Assembly (NCBI GenBank): GCA_001314625.1
Contig: LJSH01000006.1
Coordinates: 1-64,000, forward strand
DNA length: 64,000 nt
Direction: 5' to 3'
From: Oceanicaulis sp. HLUCCA04
GTDB lineage: Bacteria > Pseudomonadota > Alphaproteobacteria > Caulobacterales > Maricaulaceae
This document shows positions 7,921 through 17,580 of the stretch, piece after piece (position 1 is the stretch's first letter; each line of letters starts with the position of its first letter). A model generated the notes under the pieces. That model saw nothing but the letters and a program-made list of their open reading frames with translations. It did no database searches and was not told the origin of the DNA. Both the position numbers and the translations under genes were made by a program.

Positions 7921-9078
7921 ATGGAGCTGATTCAAACGACCGACGCACTGGCCAATGCCTGCAAGGTGCTGGGCCAGAACCGCCACATCGCGGTTGATAC
8001 CGAATTCATGCGCGAAAGCACCTTCTGGCCCCAGCTTTGCCTGATACAGGCGGCGAGCTCGAAGGCCGAAGTGCTGATTGACCCGCTGTCCGATGGTATC
8101 GATCTGGCACCGTTTCTGGAGCTTTTGCGCAAGAAAGACACGGTGAAGGTGTTTCATGCCTGCCGGCAGGATCTGGAAATCTTCTTCTACAAGGGCGCGG
8201 AGCTGATCCCTGAACCGATCTTCGATAGCCAGATCGCCGCAGCAGCCGTCGGCCTTGGCGATTCCATTTCCTATGACAATCTGGTGCGCGAGCTGCTGGG
8301 CGAGCAGATCGACAAGGGGTCGCGCTTTACCGACTGGTCGCGCCGCCCGCTGACTGACAAGCAGGCCGCCTATGCGCTGGCCGATGTGACCCATCTGCAC
8401 GCTATCTACCCTATCTTGCAGGCCAAGCTGGAAGAGTCCGGGCGCGAGGAATGGGTGAAGGAGGAAATGCGTCTTCTCACCAATCCTGACACCTATCGGA
8501 TGGACCCGGAAAATGCCTGGAAGCGGCTGAAGCCACGCAAGACGACCCCAAAATGGCTGGCGGCCATGAAGGCCGCCGCCCGCTGGCGCGAAATCGAAGC
8601 GCAGACGCGCGACATACCGCGCAGCCGGGTGATGAAGGATGACGGCATTTACGAGCTGGCCCAGTCCGCGCCGGTGTCAGCTGACCAGCTGGCGGCCCTG
8701 CGCGCCATCCCACGAGGCTTTGAGCGCTCAAAGCCGGCCGAACGCCTGATCGAAATGATGCGCGAAGCGATGGCCGCACCCGAAAAGCATGCACCCAAGC
8801 TGGCACGCCAGAACCAGTTGCCTGCCAATATCGGGCCCGTTGTCGAATTGCTCAAAGTCTTCCTGCGTGTCGTCGCCGAGGATGAAGGGGTTGCCCCGCG
8901 CCTGATCGCGACCGTGCCCGATCTTGAACAGATCGCCGCAAGCGACAGCGCCGATGTGCCCGCATTAACAGGCTGGCGCTACAAGGTGTTTGGCGAAGCC
9001 GCGCTGAAGCTCAAACGCGGTGAGCTGGCTCTGGTTCTCGACAAGGGCAAGGTCATCGCGGTAGAGCTGGAAGGCTAG
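7921..9078 (+). CDS. rnd: Ribonuclease D
   Basis: The 385-residue 3'-5' exoribonuclease matches E. coli RNase D (375). The DEDDy catalytic set is visible: D26 and E28 in VDTEFMRES, D84 in FHACRQDLEIF, and Y151/D155 in YALADVTHLH. An HRDC nucleic-acid-binding domain follows (about 205-285). RNase D trims tRNA 3' ends and other small RNAs. The ATG at 7921 was chosen because the protein starts there with the usual family N terminus. The stop codon overlaps the end of the convergent ppx gene by four bases through a shared CTAG palindrome. Confidence 0.94.
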   Translation: MELIQTTDALANACKVLGQNRHIAVDTEFMRESTFWPQLCLIQAASSKAEVLIDPLSDGIDLAPFLELLRKKDTVKVFHACRQDLEIFFYKGAELIPEPIFDSQIAAAAVGLGDSISYDNLVRELLGEQIDKGSRFTDWSRRPLTDKQAAYALADVTHLHAIYPILQAKLEESGREEWVKEEMRLLTNPDTYRMDPENAWKRLKPRKTTPKWLAAMKAAARWREIEAQTRDIPRSRVMKDDGIYELAQSAPVSADQLAALRAIPRGFERSKPAERLIEMMREAMAAPEKHAPKLARQNQLPANIGPVVELLKVFLRVVAEDEGVAPRLIATVPDLEQIAASDSADVPALTGWRYKVFGEAALKLKRGELALVLDKGKVIAVELEG

Positions 9079-10595
9079 CCTGGATCGGTCCGCAAGACCG
9101 CTTTGAGCCCGAGAACATCGGCAAGGCTTTCAAAGCGCGATCGCGGCCGCTCGACGACGAGATCTTCACGGCCCTCCTGCATCGAGAGCACCAGTTCGCC
9201 ATCCTCGCGGCTCAGCGTGAAGAATTTCAGCACGCCCGCGGACCCGCCAGACAACGCTCCCCCGAGGCGTATCGCGTAGCCCAGCTGCAAGGCCGCCTCC
9301 TCCTGCGCGTCATCGAGAAGCCGCCGGGAGGGGCAGTCTTCCGGCCGCGCACGCTTGCCCGCATAGCGATGGTGCAGCGTGAGGGCCAGAAAGGCGCGTT
9401 CGGGATGTGAAATGCCGCCAAACGGCGCGTACAGCGTTTCGGTCGTGGTCAATTCCGCCCGGTGATCTGGATGCATGCGGGTACCCAGCTGGGCAAGGCG
9501 TGCTGCCGCACCGCGCAGGACAAAATCGCGTTCGGCATCAAACACAGAGGTATGTCCGGCAAAGACGGGCTCCAGCCAGCCTGCCAGTGCCGGGCCGAAC
9601 GCTGGATCACTGGCGGCATGGCGGGCCATGGCCTCGGCTCCGGCCAGAAGCGGGTCCTGGCGCTGGTCTATCGCCACGCTGCGGCTGAAAGCAACGCCTT
9701 CGCGCAGGCCGTTCGCCGAGAAGATGACCCGCTTGAACTTGCCGCGCTTGACGACACGCTTGAGCAGTTGCGCCGCATAGGGAAGCATGGCCGCGCGCTT
9801 GGATGATACGCCCGGCATGGCATTGAGCGAGGCCTCGCTTTGCGCCATCGCGAAATCGGCCGCGCGGGCCACCTGCTGTGCTGACAGCGCATACTGGTGA
9901 AGCAATGTGAGGGGATAGCGGTCCAGTGCCATCGCCAGATGAGCAAAGGCCCTCCAGGCACCGCCCACCGCGTAGAAATCCGGTCCGGAGCCGTCAAGCG
10001 CCGCCGCAGCCGCGTCCAGCCCGTCATCAATGTCACCGCGAATGCGCTTGCTGTCCTCACTATCGCCATTGAGCACGCTGAGCGGACCCAACGGCAGCGA
10101 GAAGACCGGGCCAACCTCTCGTCCCGTCAGGCGGGCAATCTCCAGGCTGGAGCCCCCCAGATCCCCGACAACGCCATGTCCGGCACCGACCCCGGCCACG
10201 ACCCCCATTGCCGACAGACGGCCCTCCTCCTCGCCTGAAAGAACTTCGATCTTCAGACCGGTCAGGGCTTCGGCCCTGGCGACGAAGTCGGGGCCGTCCG
10301 AGCATTCGCGCACCGCCGCCGTGGCCACGGCATGACGGTCTGACACGCCCTTGGCATCGAGCAGGCTGGAAAACCGGCGCAAAGTCACCAGCGCTGTCTT
10401 CACCCCATCCGGGTTCAAGGTGGCACGCGTGGCCGCCCCCTTGCCGAGTCCCGCCATCGTCTTTTCATTGAAGACAGGCCATAGCGCACCGTCCTCGAGC
10501 CGGTACTGCACCAGCCGCACGGAGTTGGAGCCGATATCGATAACGGCAATATCACGGCCCGAGGGGCCGCCCATCTTGCCCTTGCCAAAAATCAT
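9075..10595 (-). CDS. ppx: Exopolyphosphatase (Ppx/GppA family)
   Basis: The 506-residue protein has the ASKHA-fold phosphate-1 motif [13 protein letters not shown] (17-29), the [12 protein letters not shown] block and the DLGGSSLEI phosphate-2 motif. Ppx removes terminal phosphates from polyphosphate; the related GppA activity hydrolyses pppGpp, and the two cannot be separated by sequence alone. Its start codon overlaps the ppk1 stop by four bases (ATGA), so the polyphosphate-making and -degrading enzymes are probably translationally coupled. A C-terminal HD-like domain is expected from the length. Confidence 0.9.
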   Translation of the reverse strand: MIFGKGKMGGPSGRDIAVIDIGSNSVRLVQYRLEDGALWPVFNEKTMAGLGKGAATRATLNPDGVKTALVTLRRFSSLLDAKGVSDRHAVATAAVRECSDGPDFVARAEALTGLKIEVLSGEEEGRLSAMGVVAGVGAGHGVVGDLGGSSLEIARLTGREVGPVFSLPLGPLSVLNGDSEDSKRIRGDIDDGLDAAAAALDGSGPDFYAVGGAWRAFAHLAMALDRYPLTLLHQYALSAQQVARAADFAMAQSEASLNAMPGVSSKRAAMLPYAAQLLKRVVKRGKFKRVIFSANGLREGVAFSRSVAIDQRQDPLLAGAEAMARHAASDPAFGPALAGWLEPVFAGHTSVFDAERDFVLRGAAARLAQLGTRMHPDHRAELTTTETLYAPFGGISHPERAFLALTLHHRYAGKRARPEDCPSRRLLDDAQEEAALQLGYAIRLGGALSGGSAGVLKFFTLSREDGELVLSMQEGREDLVVERPRSRFESLADVLGLKAVLRTDPG

Positions 10596-12805
10596 GGACG
10601 CCGCGCCAGCTGCGGAACCGAAGGCGGCTGATCATTGCGCAGCGCTTCGCCGCGCCCCGAAAGGGACGGGTTTGTCATGAAGTAATCATGGGCGCTGAAT
10701 GGCATCGAAATGCCTTGCGTATTGACCCGCGTATAGCTGCCATCGGGGTTCATATACCAGCTCTGCGCCTCGTCATTGAGGTTGGCGATCAAAATCTGGT
10801 CGAGCACTTGACGGTGTACGGTCGGGTTCACAACCGGGAACAGGGTTTCGATGCGCCGGTCCAGGTTGCGCGGCATCCAGTCGGCCGACGACATCCATAC
10901 CTCGGCCTTGGCAGAGGGCATGGCCTCTCCATTGGCAAAGCAGACAATGCGAGAGTGCTCGAGGAACCGCCCGACAATGGATTTGACCCGGATATTCTCC
11001 GACAGGCCCGGCACGCCGGGGCGCAGGCAGCAAATACCCCGCACGATGAGATCGACGCGCACCCCGGACTGACTGGCGTCGTAGAGCGCGTCGATAATCT
11101 CCGGATGGACGACTGAATTCATCTTCGCCCACACCGCCGCAGGCTTGCCGGCGCGGGCATTGGCGGCTTCGCGGCGGATTTTCTCCACCAGTAATTCCTT
11201 CATGCCCAGCGGCGAGACGGACAGGCGCTCCAGACCCGTCGGGCGCGCATAGCCGGTCACATAATTGAAGATGCGCCCGGCATCACGGCCAAAGGCCGGG
11301 TCAGCGGTGAACAGCGACAGATCGGTGTAGATGCGCGCGGTGATCGGATGGTAATTTCCGGTGCCAAAGTGCGCGTAGGTGCGCAAGGTTGCGCCCTCGC
11401 GGCGCACGACCAGTGAGATCTTGGCGTGGGTCTTGTACTCGACAAAACCATAGACGACCTGAACCCCGGCACGTTCAAGATCGCGCGCCCATTTGAGATT
11501 GGCTTCCTCGTCAAAGCGCGCCTTGAGCTCCACCAGCGCCGTGACGTTCTTGCCCGCCTCGGCCGCCTCGATCAGTGCAGCGATAATCGGCGAGTTCTTC
11601 GAGGTGCGGTAGAGCGTCTGTTTGATGGCGATGACGTCAGGGTCATTGGCGGCCTGACGCAGGAACTGCACCACCACATCGAAACTTTCATAAGGGTGGT
11701 GAACGATCAGGTCCTTGGCGCGTATGGCGGCAAAACAGTCACCGCCATGATCCTTGATCCGCTCGGGAAAGCGCGGCTCATAGGGCTCGAACTTCAGTTC
11801 CGGCCTGTCATCAGGTATCAGCTGGGAAAGCTGGGCGAGGCCCAGATTGCCGTCGACCAGAATTACATCGCGCGATTCAGCATGCAGCTGCTGGATGATG
11901 AAGCGGCGCAGCTCCTCGGGCATCGACGCCTCGAGCTTTAGCCGGACCAGCACGCCGCGGCGGCGCTGCTTCAGGCGCGCCTCGAACTCCCGCACCAGAT
12001 CTTCGGCTTCTTCCTCGATCTCGATATCGCTGTCTCGGATGATCCGGAACGCGCCCTTGCCCAGCAATTCATAGCCGGGAAACAGCGCATCAACGAAAAC
12101 GATCAGAACATCTTCAAGCGCGATGTAGCGCCGGACGGGGCGCCCCCGCCGATCCTTGCGGCTACAGGGAATATCGACAAAGCGCTTCACCCCTGCCGGA
12201 AGGGGCAAAAGCGCGTTCATCACCTTGCCGTCGCGATGGCGCTTGAGCTTGAGAACCAGCGCAAACCCCAGATTGGGTATGAAGGGGAAAGGGTGGGCCG
12301 GATCAATAGCCAGAGGCGTGATCACAGGCAGGGTATGCGCCAGAAAATCGTCGCGCAGCCAGGCCCGCTCCGCCCGGGTCAACTCATCAGGCCTGACGAG
12401 CTGCACGCCCTCCTTGCTCATCAGGGCATGCAACTCGCGCCACCGCTCCTGCTGGGCGTTCATCAGACCGGACGCGGCCTCGTTGATCCGTTCCAGCTGC
12501 TCGGTAACGGTCAGCCCGTCCTGCCCGGCCCGGTCCACGCCATTGCGCAGCTGTGCGCGCAGACCCGCCACGCGGACCATGTAGAACTCGTCCAGATTGC
12601 TGGCCGAAATCGACAGGAAGCGCAGGCGCTCCAGGACCGGATGCGCCGGGTTTTCGGCTTCTTCCAGCACTCGCTGATTGAACTGGAGCCAGGACAGCTC
12701 GCGATTGAGGAAGCGCTCCGGCGCCTGGCGCAGCGCTGCGGCACGATCCGTTGCACTTTGATCGGCGGGCAAGCCGGCCGGCACATTTTCGGCAATATCG
12801 GTCAT
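10592..12805 (-). CDS. ppk1: Polyphosphate kinase 1
   Basis: The 737-residue enzyme reversibly transfers the gamma phosphate of ATP to polyphosphate. The N terminus has the family block [19 protein letters not shown]. The phosphorylated catalytic histidine is H460 in YKTHAKISL, and the second essential histidine is H617 in [10 protein letters not shown]. The [11 protein letters not shown] motif is also intact. It overlaps hdaA upstream and ppx downstream by four bases each (ATGA), forming a tight run DUF2066-hdaA-ppk1-ppx. Confidence 0.96.
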   Translation of the reverse strand: MTDIAENVPAGLPADQSATDRAAALRQAPERFLNRELSWLQFNQRVLEEAENPAHPVLERLRFLSISASNLDEFYMVRVAGLRAQLRNGVDRAGQDGLTVTEQLERINEAASGLMNAQQERWRELHALMSKEGVQLVRPDELTRAERAWLRDDFLAHTLPVITPLAIDPAHPFPFIPNLGFALVLKLKRHRDGKVMNALLPLPAGVKRFVDIPCSRKDRRGRPVRRYIALEDVLIVFVDALFPGYELLGKGAFRIIRDSDIEIEEEAEDLVREFEARLKQRRRGVLVRLKLEASMPEELRRFIIQQLHAESRDVILVDGNLGLAQLSQLIPDDRPELKFEPYEPRFPERIKDHGGDCFAAIRAKDLIVHHPYESFDVVVQFLRQAANDPDVIAIKQTLYRTSKNSPIIAALIEAAEAGKNVTALVELKARFDEEANLKWARDLERAGVQVVYGFVEYKTHAKISLVVRREGATLRTYAHFGTGNYHPITARIYTDLSLFTADPAFGRDAGRIFNYVTGYARPTGLERLSVSPLGMKELLVEKIRREAANARAGKPAAVWAKMNSVVHPEIIDALYDASQSGVRVDLIVRGICCLRPGVPGLSENIRVKSIVGRFLEHSRIVCFANGEAMPSAKAEVWMSSADWMPRNLDRRIETLFPVVNPTVHRQVLDQILIANLNDEAQSWYMNPDGSYTRVNTQGISMPFSAHDYFMTNPSLSGRGEALRNDQPPSVPQLARRP

Positions 12806-13506
12806 GATTTCGGGCCGGACTCCTCATCGGGGTTCTGTTCTGCTGATAGGCCAGCAAGCACGTCGCGGGCAAGCGGACGCGTGACAGCGCTTTTGCCCGC
12901 CAGCGCCGCATTGTCCAGCCGGGCGACCAGTATGCGGGCAAAGTTCACCGAACGCTCCATCCGGGCCAGAAGATAGTCCAGAACACCGGCGCCAAGCGGG
13001 GTGCGACGGTCACGGAAGAGCTTTTCCAGCACCTGACGCAGCAACGCATCATCGGGCTCCTTCAGAGCGGCAGCCTCAGCCGCACTGAGACGGGAGGCAA
13101 GATCGGGCAGGGCAATCTGCCAGCCGCGCGCCGGGATTCTCGCAGTAAGCAGCACACTGATGCCCGAATCGCCCGCTGCCCGGTTAAGAAGGTGGAACAG
13201 CCCGGTCTCGTCCACGCCCCTGTCACAATCCTCGATCACGACGCTGGCACCGCGCTGGATGGTTTTGAGCGCAGCTGAAATGTCCGCCCGGTCAACAGGT
13301 CTGGCGTTTGTACGCTGGCTCCACATGTGCGCGAGATGGGTTTTACCAGCCCCGGCCGGCCCGGTCAGAACCAGATGTCCCATCCGCCAGCGCGGCCAGC
13401 GATTGACCAGCGCCAGCGCCGACGCGTTCGCTTCGCTGACGGCGAAGCTTTCCGGGCGGTAATCCGGTTCCAGGGCAAGATCGAGGGCAAGCTGAGGCGT
13501 TGCCAT
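12802..13506 (-). CDS. hdaA: DnaA regulatory inactivator HdaA
   Basis: The 234-residue AAA+ protein resembles the ATPase part of DnaA without its DNA-binding domain. The N-terminal QLALDL (5-10) is a beta-clamp-binding motif, as in Hda. The Walker A motif GPAGAGKT is at 49-56, and VIEDCDR is the Walker B-like segment. With the clamp, Hda stimulates ATP hydrolysis by DnaA after initiation and so prevents re-replication. The start at 13506 fits the clamp motif and leaves five bases to the upstream DUF2066 stop. It ends inside the start of ppk1 (ATGA). Confidence 0.9.
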   Translation of the reverse strand: MATPQLALDLALEPDYRPESFAVSEANASALALVNRWPRWRMGHLVLTGPAGAGKTHLAHMWSQRTNARPVDRADISAALKTIQRGASVVIEDCDRGVDETGLFHLLNRAAGDSGISVLLTARIPARGWQIALPDLASRLSAAEAAALKEPDDALLRQVLEKLFRDRRTPLGAGVLDYLLARMERSVNFARILVARLDNAALAGKSAVTRPLARDVLAGLSAEQNPDEESGPKS

Positions 13507-13511
13507 CGGGC

Positions 13512-14621
13512 TCAGCTGCGCGGGCGCGCCACCCAGCCCAGCCCGCGCTCCTCTTGCAGGTCTGCGCCGCGCTGGGTCAGCTCGCGCACCAGCTGGCTGC
13601 GTTCTCCGCGATGGGTCAGGGTCATGACGGCGCCCGTTGTGGTGACAGCGTCCAGACGGGCGTCTGACACCAGCGAGGCACCCGTAATCGCCTGCTGGAG
13701 TGACCGCCACTGATCCAGCGAGCTGTACAGCACCGTGACCGTGACCTCGCTGGCCCCTCCACCACGTACGACCACCTGACGCTTCCAGTTTTCCTGTTCC
13801 GTCTGGACAAGCCGGCGTGCGACCTCGGCGAATCCGCCTTGACCGGCGCTGGCTTCGATGTCGGACCGCGCAGCATCCGGGCCGGAAAAATCGTACACGG
13901 TGCCGTTCGCGCGGATGATGCCCTCGCCTTCGCGCGCCGTAATCACGGCCACCCGCGATACGCCGTAGAGGCTGGCCAGTTCGCGCAGCACAGACTCATC
14001 TCCGTCAAGGGCAGAGGATGCACTGACAATGCCGCGCCCCAGAGGCGGTGCGTCCTCACCCTCGCCATCACTCAACGAGCCCAGACCGATGAAAGGCGTG
14101 AGCGCATTCGCGTGTGCGCCTGACCGCCAGACGTCATACCAGCTTCCACCCCACAGCCCGGCTTCCTCGCCGCGCATGACAACCGGCACAACAAGCACCG
14201 GCGCGGCCTGCGCATCAACAAAGGCGACATTGTTGTCACGCAGATAGCTGCGCACCGAGCGCGGATCAAAGTTCACCGACAAGGTGGCGATATAGCGGTT
14301 GGAGGAGCGGCGCTCGTCGGAAACCTGGAGGCCCGCAACCATCTCCTGCACGGCGTCAGACGGGAAGGCCAGAAGGCCGGCATCAATCCTGTCTTCGGGC
14401 AGGGTCAGACGTTCAAGAAGTTCGCGGGCCGCTGCATTCTGGCCGGACCGGAACGCCGCCGCCTGCGCTTCGGACGTGGTCCCTGCCCGCTCATCGACAG
14501 AAATTCCCGAGACCGTGAAAACATCCTGCGCGCTGGCCGGATGCGCCAGCAAGGCTACGCACAATATGGCTGTCAGCAGCGCTGCAGCTTCGGCGCGCAT
14601 CCGGTTTGTCATATGGGTCAT
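13512..14621 (-). CDS. DUF2066 domain-containing secreted protein
   Basis: The 369-residue protein has a signal peptide (about 8-31, HPASA then Q) and a soluble mature part. The pattern VSGISVDERAGTTSEAQAAAFRSGQ and the position just upstream of hdaA match DUF2066 proteins of alphaproteobacteria and gammaproteobacteria, for which no biochemical role is established. An AGGA ribosome site precedes the ATG at 14621. It is divergent from purM, with 185 bases of shared control region. Confidence 0.78.
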   Translation of the reverse strand: MTHMTNRMRAEAAALLTAILCVALLAHPASAQDVFTVSGISVDERAGTTSEAQAAAFRSGQNAAARELLERLTLPEDRIDAGLLAFPSDAVQEMVAGLQVSDERRSSNRYIATLSVNFDPRSVRSYLRDNNVAFVDAQAAPVLVVPVVMRGEEAGLWGGSWYDVWRSGAHANALTPFIGLGSLSDGEGEDAPPLGRGIVSASSALDGDESVLRELASLYGVSRVAVITAREGEGIIRANGTVYDFSGPDAARSDIEASAGQGGFAEVARRLVQTEQENWKRQVVVRGGGASEVTVTVLYSSLDQWRSLQQAITGASLVSDARLDAVTTTGAVMTLTHRGERSQLVRELTQRGADLQEERGLGWVARPRS

Positions 14622-14806
14622 GGTGCCGATCCTGCGTGAACAAAAATATGCCGATAATGACTATACCCGCACTGGCCTTCGCGTGAAGGGTTTGCGCCAT
14701 ATCGTCCTGACAGCAACCGCCAGAATGCATCCACCCTTGCCATGGGGAGAGGTTTAGGTTTTGTGTGCGTCAAAATCGTGAACAACAAGCCCATGGAGCC
14801 TGCATC

Positions 14807-15838
14807 TTGGCCAGCACCCCCCCCCCGCAAGGCCTTACCTATGCCGGTTCAGGTGTCGATATTGATGCTGGTGACGCGCTGGTAGAGGCTATCAAACCGC
14901 TGGCGAAATCCACAGCCCGGCCTGGCGCGGCGGCTGACCTTGGCGGGTTCGGCGGTGCGTTTGACCTGAAAGCCGCCGGGTTCAAGGACCCGATTCTGGT
15001 CTCCGGCACGGACGGGGTAGGCACCAAGCTGCGCCTTGCCATCGATACCGCGATTGTCGACACGGTCGGTATCGATCTGGTGGCCATGTGCGTGAATGAT
15101 GTGCTGGCGCAAGGTGCCGAGCCGCTGTTCTTCCTCGACTATTTTGCCACCGGCAAGCTGGACCCCGCGCGCGGCGCAGACATCGTCAAGGGCATCGCGG
15201 CCGGTTGCCGGCTGGCGGGCTGCGCGCTCATTGGCGGGGAAACGGCTGAAATGCCGGGCATGTATGAAGGTGAAGATTTCGACCTTGCCGGCTTTGTCGT
15301 CGGCGCGGCCGAACGCGGCCAGTTGCTGCCGCGAGAAGCCGATATGGTACCCGGCGATGTGCTGGTTGGCCTTGCGTCCTCAGGTCCGCACTCCAATGGC
15401 TATTCGCTGATCCGCCGCGTGATCGATCATGCCGGCCTGAAGTTTGACAGCGAGGCGCCGTTCGCTCCGGGCCGCAAGCTCGGCGAAGCGCTGCTGGAGC
15501 CGACCCGCATCTATGTGAAATCGCTGATGCCGCTCGTGCGCGCCAGCAAGATCAAGGGCCTTGCCCACATTACCGGCGGCGGTATCACCGAGAACACGCC
15601 GCGCATGCTACCTGAACATCTGGGCTTCGAGGTCGACTATGACAGCTTCGAGCGCCCGGCCGTGTTTCGCTGGCTGGAAAGCGCTGGCGGCATTGCAGAG
15701 GCCGAAATGCGCCGCACCTTCAATTGCGGGATCGGCATGATCGCAGTGGTCGCCCCTGACGATGCCGATACGGTGCTTGCCGCCCTGCGCGATGCGGGCG
15801 AGACGGCAGCGGTTATCGGCCATCTGACGGCGAAATGA
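14807..15838 (+). CDS. purM: Phosphoribosylformylglycinamidine cyclo-ligase (AIR synthetase)
   Basis: The 343-residue enzyme makes aminoimidazole ribonucleotide in purine synthesis. Family blocks [40 protein letters not shown] and [12 protein letters not shown] are all present. The start is taken at TTG (14807) because GGAG lies eight bases before it and the product length then equals E. coli PurM (345). An in-frame GTG at 14765 is possible but has no clear ribosome site. A run of ten C (14817-14826) sits in codons 4-7. The gene overlaps purN by four bases. Confidence 0.95.
   Translation: MASTPPPQGLTYAGSGVDIDAGDALVEAIKPLAKSTARPGAAADLGGFGGAFDLKAAGFKDPILVSGTDGVGTKLRLAIDTAIVDTVGIDLVAMCVNDVLAQGAEPLFFLDYFATGKLDPARGADIVKGIAAGCRLAGCALIGGETAEMPGMYEGEDFDLAGFVVGAAERGQLLPREADMVPGDVLVGLASSGPHSNGYSLIRRVIDHAGLKFDSEAPFAPGRKLGEALLEPTRIYVKSLMPLVRASKIKGLAHITGGGITENTPRMLPEHLGFEVDYDSFERPAVFRWLESAGGIAEAEMRRTFNCGIGMIAVVAPDDADTVLAALRDAGETAAVIGHLTAK
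14817..14826 (+). repeat. C10 homopolymer inside the start of purM
   Basis: Ten consecutive C bases follow the TTG start by seven bases. Slippage by one base would frameshift purM almost at its start. Such tracts are known contingency sites in other bacteria; whether this one varies is unknown, and sequencing error is possible. Confidence 0.9.
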
Positions 15839-16428
15839 ACGCCCCGACACCCATTGCCGTCCTTATCTCCGGGCGCGGATCGAACCTGCAATGCCTGATC
15901 GATGCCTGCGCCAGCGACAACTATCCGGCGCGCATCGCCGCAGTGATCTCCAACCGGCCCGATGCCTATGGGCTGAAACGGGCGAAAGAGGCGGGCATCC
16001 CTGCCATCGCCATTGACCACAAGGCCTATGAGACCCGCGAGGACTTTGAAGACGCGCTCGATTCCGCCTTGCGCGAGGCGGGAGCGGAGTTTGTCTGCCT
16101 GGCCGGGTTCATGCGCATCCTGACGGCAGGTTTCGTGAACCGCTGGGACGGGCGGATGATCAATATCCACCCGTCATTGCTGCCGAAATTCAAGGGCGTC
16201 GACACCCATGCGCGCGCCATAGCGGCTGGCGAGAGCGAACATGGCTGCACCGTCCACTGGGTCACGCCCGGCATGGATGAGGGCCCGGTCATCGCGCAGG
16301 CCCGCGTGCCCGTTCTCGAGGGCGACACGCCCGAGACACTGGCCGCACGGGTGCTCGTGGAGGAGCACAGGCTCTACCCCGAGGCGCTGAAGATGGCGTT
16401 GAACGACACGGCATCAGTCTTGCGATAA
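15835..16428 (+). CDS. purN: Phosphoribosylglycinamide formyltransferase
   Basis: The 197-residue enzyme transfers a formyl group from 10-formyl-tetrahydrofolate to GAR in purine synthesis. The phosphate loop ISGRGSNLQ is at 11-19. The catalytic trio is N110 and H112 in [14 protein letters not shown], and D148 in [10 protein letters not shown]. The start ATG overlaps the purM stop (ATGA), giving a coupled purMN pair as in many bacteria. Confidence 0.96.
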   Translation: MNAPTPIAVLISGRGSNLQCLIDACASDNYPARIAAVISNRPDAYGLKRAKEAGIPAIAIDHKAYETREDFEDALDSALREAGAEFVCLAGFMRILTAGFVNRWDGRMINIHPSLLPKFKGVDTHARAIAAGESEHGCTVHWVTPGMDEGPVIAQARVPVLEGDTPETLAARVLVEEHRLYPEALKMALNDTASVLR

Positions 16429-16462
16429 TCTCAACCTTTTTCACCGCCCGCTTCAGGCTGAC

Positions 16463-16876
16463 ATGCGCATCACCGACGATATCAGTATCGATGAGAGCCT
16501 GATCACGGAACGCTTTGTCAGAGCCTCCGGGCCGGGCGGTCAGCATGTGAACAAGACGTCCAGCGCCGTGCAGCTGCGCTTTGATGTCAGTGCCAGCACC
16601 TTGGACCCCGCCATCATTCAGCGCCTGGTCCGTCTGGCGGGCAGCCGAATGACACAGGACGGCGTGCTGATCCTGCATGTGGAGGATCACCGCTCGCAGG
16701 AGCGCAATCGCGCAGAGGCCCGCGCGCGCCTGAAACGCCTGATCGAACAGGCCAGCCGCAAACCCAAGCCGCGCATCAAGTCCCGCCCGTCACTGAACTC
16801 GATCAAGCGCCAGAAAGACGCCAAGGCGAAAAAGGGCCAGACCAAGTCGCTGAGAAAAAAGCCGGGGCTGGATTAG
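16463..16876 (+). CDS. arfB: Alternative ribosome-rescue peptidyl-tRNA hydrolase ArfB (YaeJ)
   Basis: The 137-residue protein has the GGQ catalytic loop (25-27, in RASGPGGQHVNKT) of class I release factors but no codon-recognition domain. It ends in a long basic tail (about 95-137, many Lys and Arg), as expected for ArfB, which threads the tail into the empty mRNA channel of stalled ribosomes and hydrolyses the stuck peptidyl-tRNA. It starts 34 bases after purN. Confidence 0.93.
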   Translation: MRITDDISIDESLITERFVRASGPGGQHVNKTSSAVQLRFDVSASTLDPAIIQRLVRLAGSRMTQDGVLILHVEDHRSQERNRAEARARLKRLIEQASRKPKPRIKSRPSLNSIKRQKDAKAKKGQTKSLRKKPGLD

Positions 16877-16912
16877 GGGGCGGGGAAAACGCAACACATA
16901 GTTGCTGTGAAA

Positions 16913-16992
16913 CCCCGGACGCGCAGCGATCCGGGGCCTCTATCCGGGGTATCCTGCCATAGGTCCCGGCTCTGCGCTGCGCTCGGCCGGGA
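16913..16992. repeat. Two tandem intergenic palindromes (REP-like)
   Basis: Between arfB and soxR lie two stem-loops: CCCCGGA/TCCGGGG (16913-16936) and TCCCGGC/GCCGGGA (16964-16992), both with GC-rich loops containing GCGCAGC or GCTGCGC. They sit between convergent genes and have no T tract. They may be repeated extragenic palindromes or contribute to termination. Confidence 0.6.
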
Positions 16993-17012
16993 TTGCAGAA
17001 CGGGGTAAAAGC

Positions 17013-17471
17013 CTACCCCTCCAGCAGCCTCGCCCCTGGCCCGTCCTTGGCGAGCGCATCGCCCGGATTGCGTAAAGGACAATCGGTCAGCGACAGGCAC
17101 CCGCAACCGATACAGGCATCGAGCTGTTCCTTGAGGCTGGTGAGACTGGCAATGCGCGCCTCCAGCGCTGCTTTCCAGCCCGCCGAGAGCCGAGCCCAGT
17201 CCGCCGCATTCGGCGTGCGCCGCGAGGGAAGAGCGTCCAGAGCGCCGCGAATCTCGGCCAGCGGCACGCCAGCGCGCTGGGCGACGCGGATCACCGCCAC
17301 CCGGCGCAGCATGTCGCGGCCATAGCGGCGCTGGTTTCCGCTTGTGCGCGTGCTGGCGATCAGCCCCTTAGTCTCGTAGAAGTGCAAACTGGAAACACTG
17401 ACCCCGGAGCGGGCTGCAAGTTCACCAACTGAAAGCGAGCGGGACGCTCGTCCTGACACTGTGTCCGGCAT
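17013..17471 (-). CDS. soxR: Redox-sensitive transcriptional activator SoxR
   Basis: The 152-residue MerR-family regulator has an N-terminal winged helix ([20 protein letters not shown], 14-33), a dimerisation helix, and the [2Fe-2S] ligands C120, C123, C125 and C131 in the SoxR pattern CxxCxCx5C. Oxidation of the cluster by redox-cycling compounds turns the dimer into an activator. The ATG at 17471 is taken because it lies right after the SoxR box; longer starts would place the operator inside the gene. It is divergent from an ABC exporter, and the box at 17487-17504 separates the two. Confidence 0.93.
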   Translation of the reverse strand: MPDTVSGRASRSLSVGELAARSGVSVSSLHFYETKGLIASTRTSGNQRRYGRDMLRRVAVIRVAQRAGVPLAEIRGALDALPSRRTPNAADWARLSAGWKAALEARIASLTSLKEQLDACIGCGCLSLTDCPLRNPGDALAKDGPGARLLEG

Positions 17472-17482
17472 GTCATTCGCCT

Positions 17483-17513
17483 TTGACCTCAACATTGGTT
17501 GAGGTTCTAGACC
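17483..17513 (+). promoter_or_regulatory. SoxR box within a 19-bp-spaced promoter facing the ABC exporter
   Basis: The palindrome CCTCAAC-ATTG-GTTGAGG (17487-17504) matches the known SoxR operator core CCTCAA...TTGAGG. On the plus strand it lies between TTGACC (-35, 17483-17488) and TAGACC (-10, 17508-17513), with 19 bases between them. This overlong spacer is the hallmark of MerR/SoxR-activated promoters. Transcription would run into the ABC transporter gene, whose ATG is about 67 bases further on. The palindrome is seen directly; activation is inferred. Confidence 0.85.
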
Positions 17514-17580
17514 GCACAATACCCCGCCGGCAACACCCGCCCACGAAGGCCCACCGGGCTATTGATGAATTGAGACACTG

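Noticed and set aside
14622-14806. Riboswitch upstream of purM
   Set aside because: No recognisable purine or PRPP riboswitch core was seen in the 185 bases before the start.
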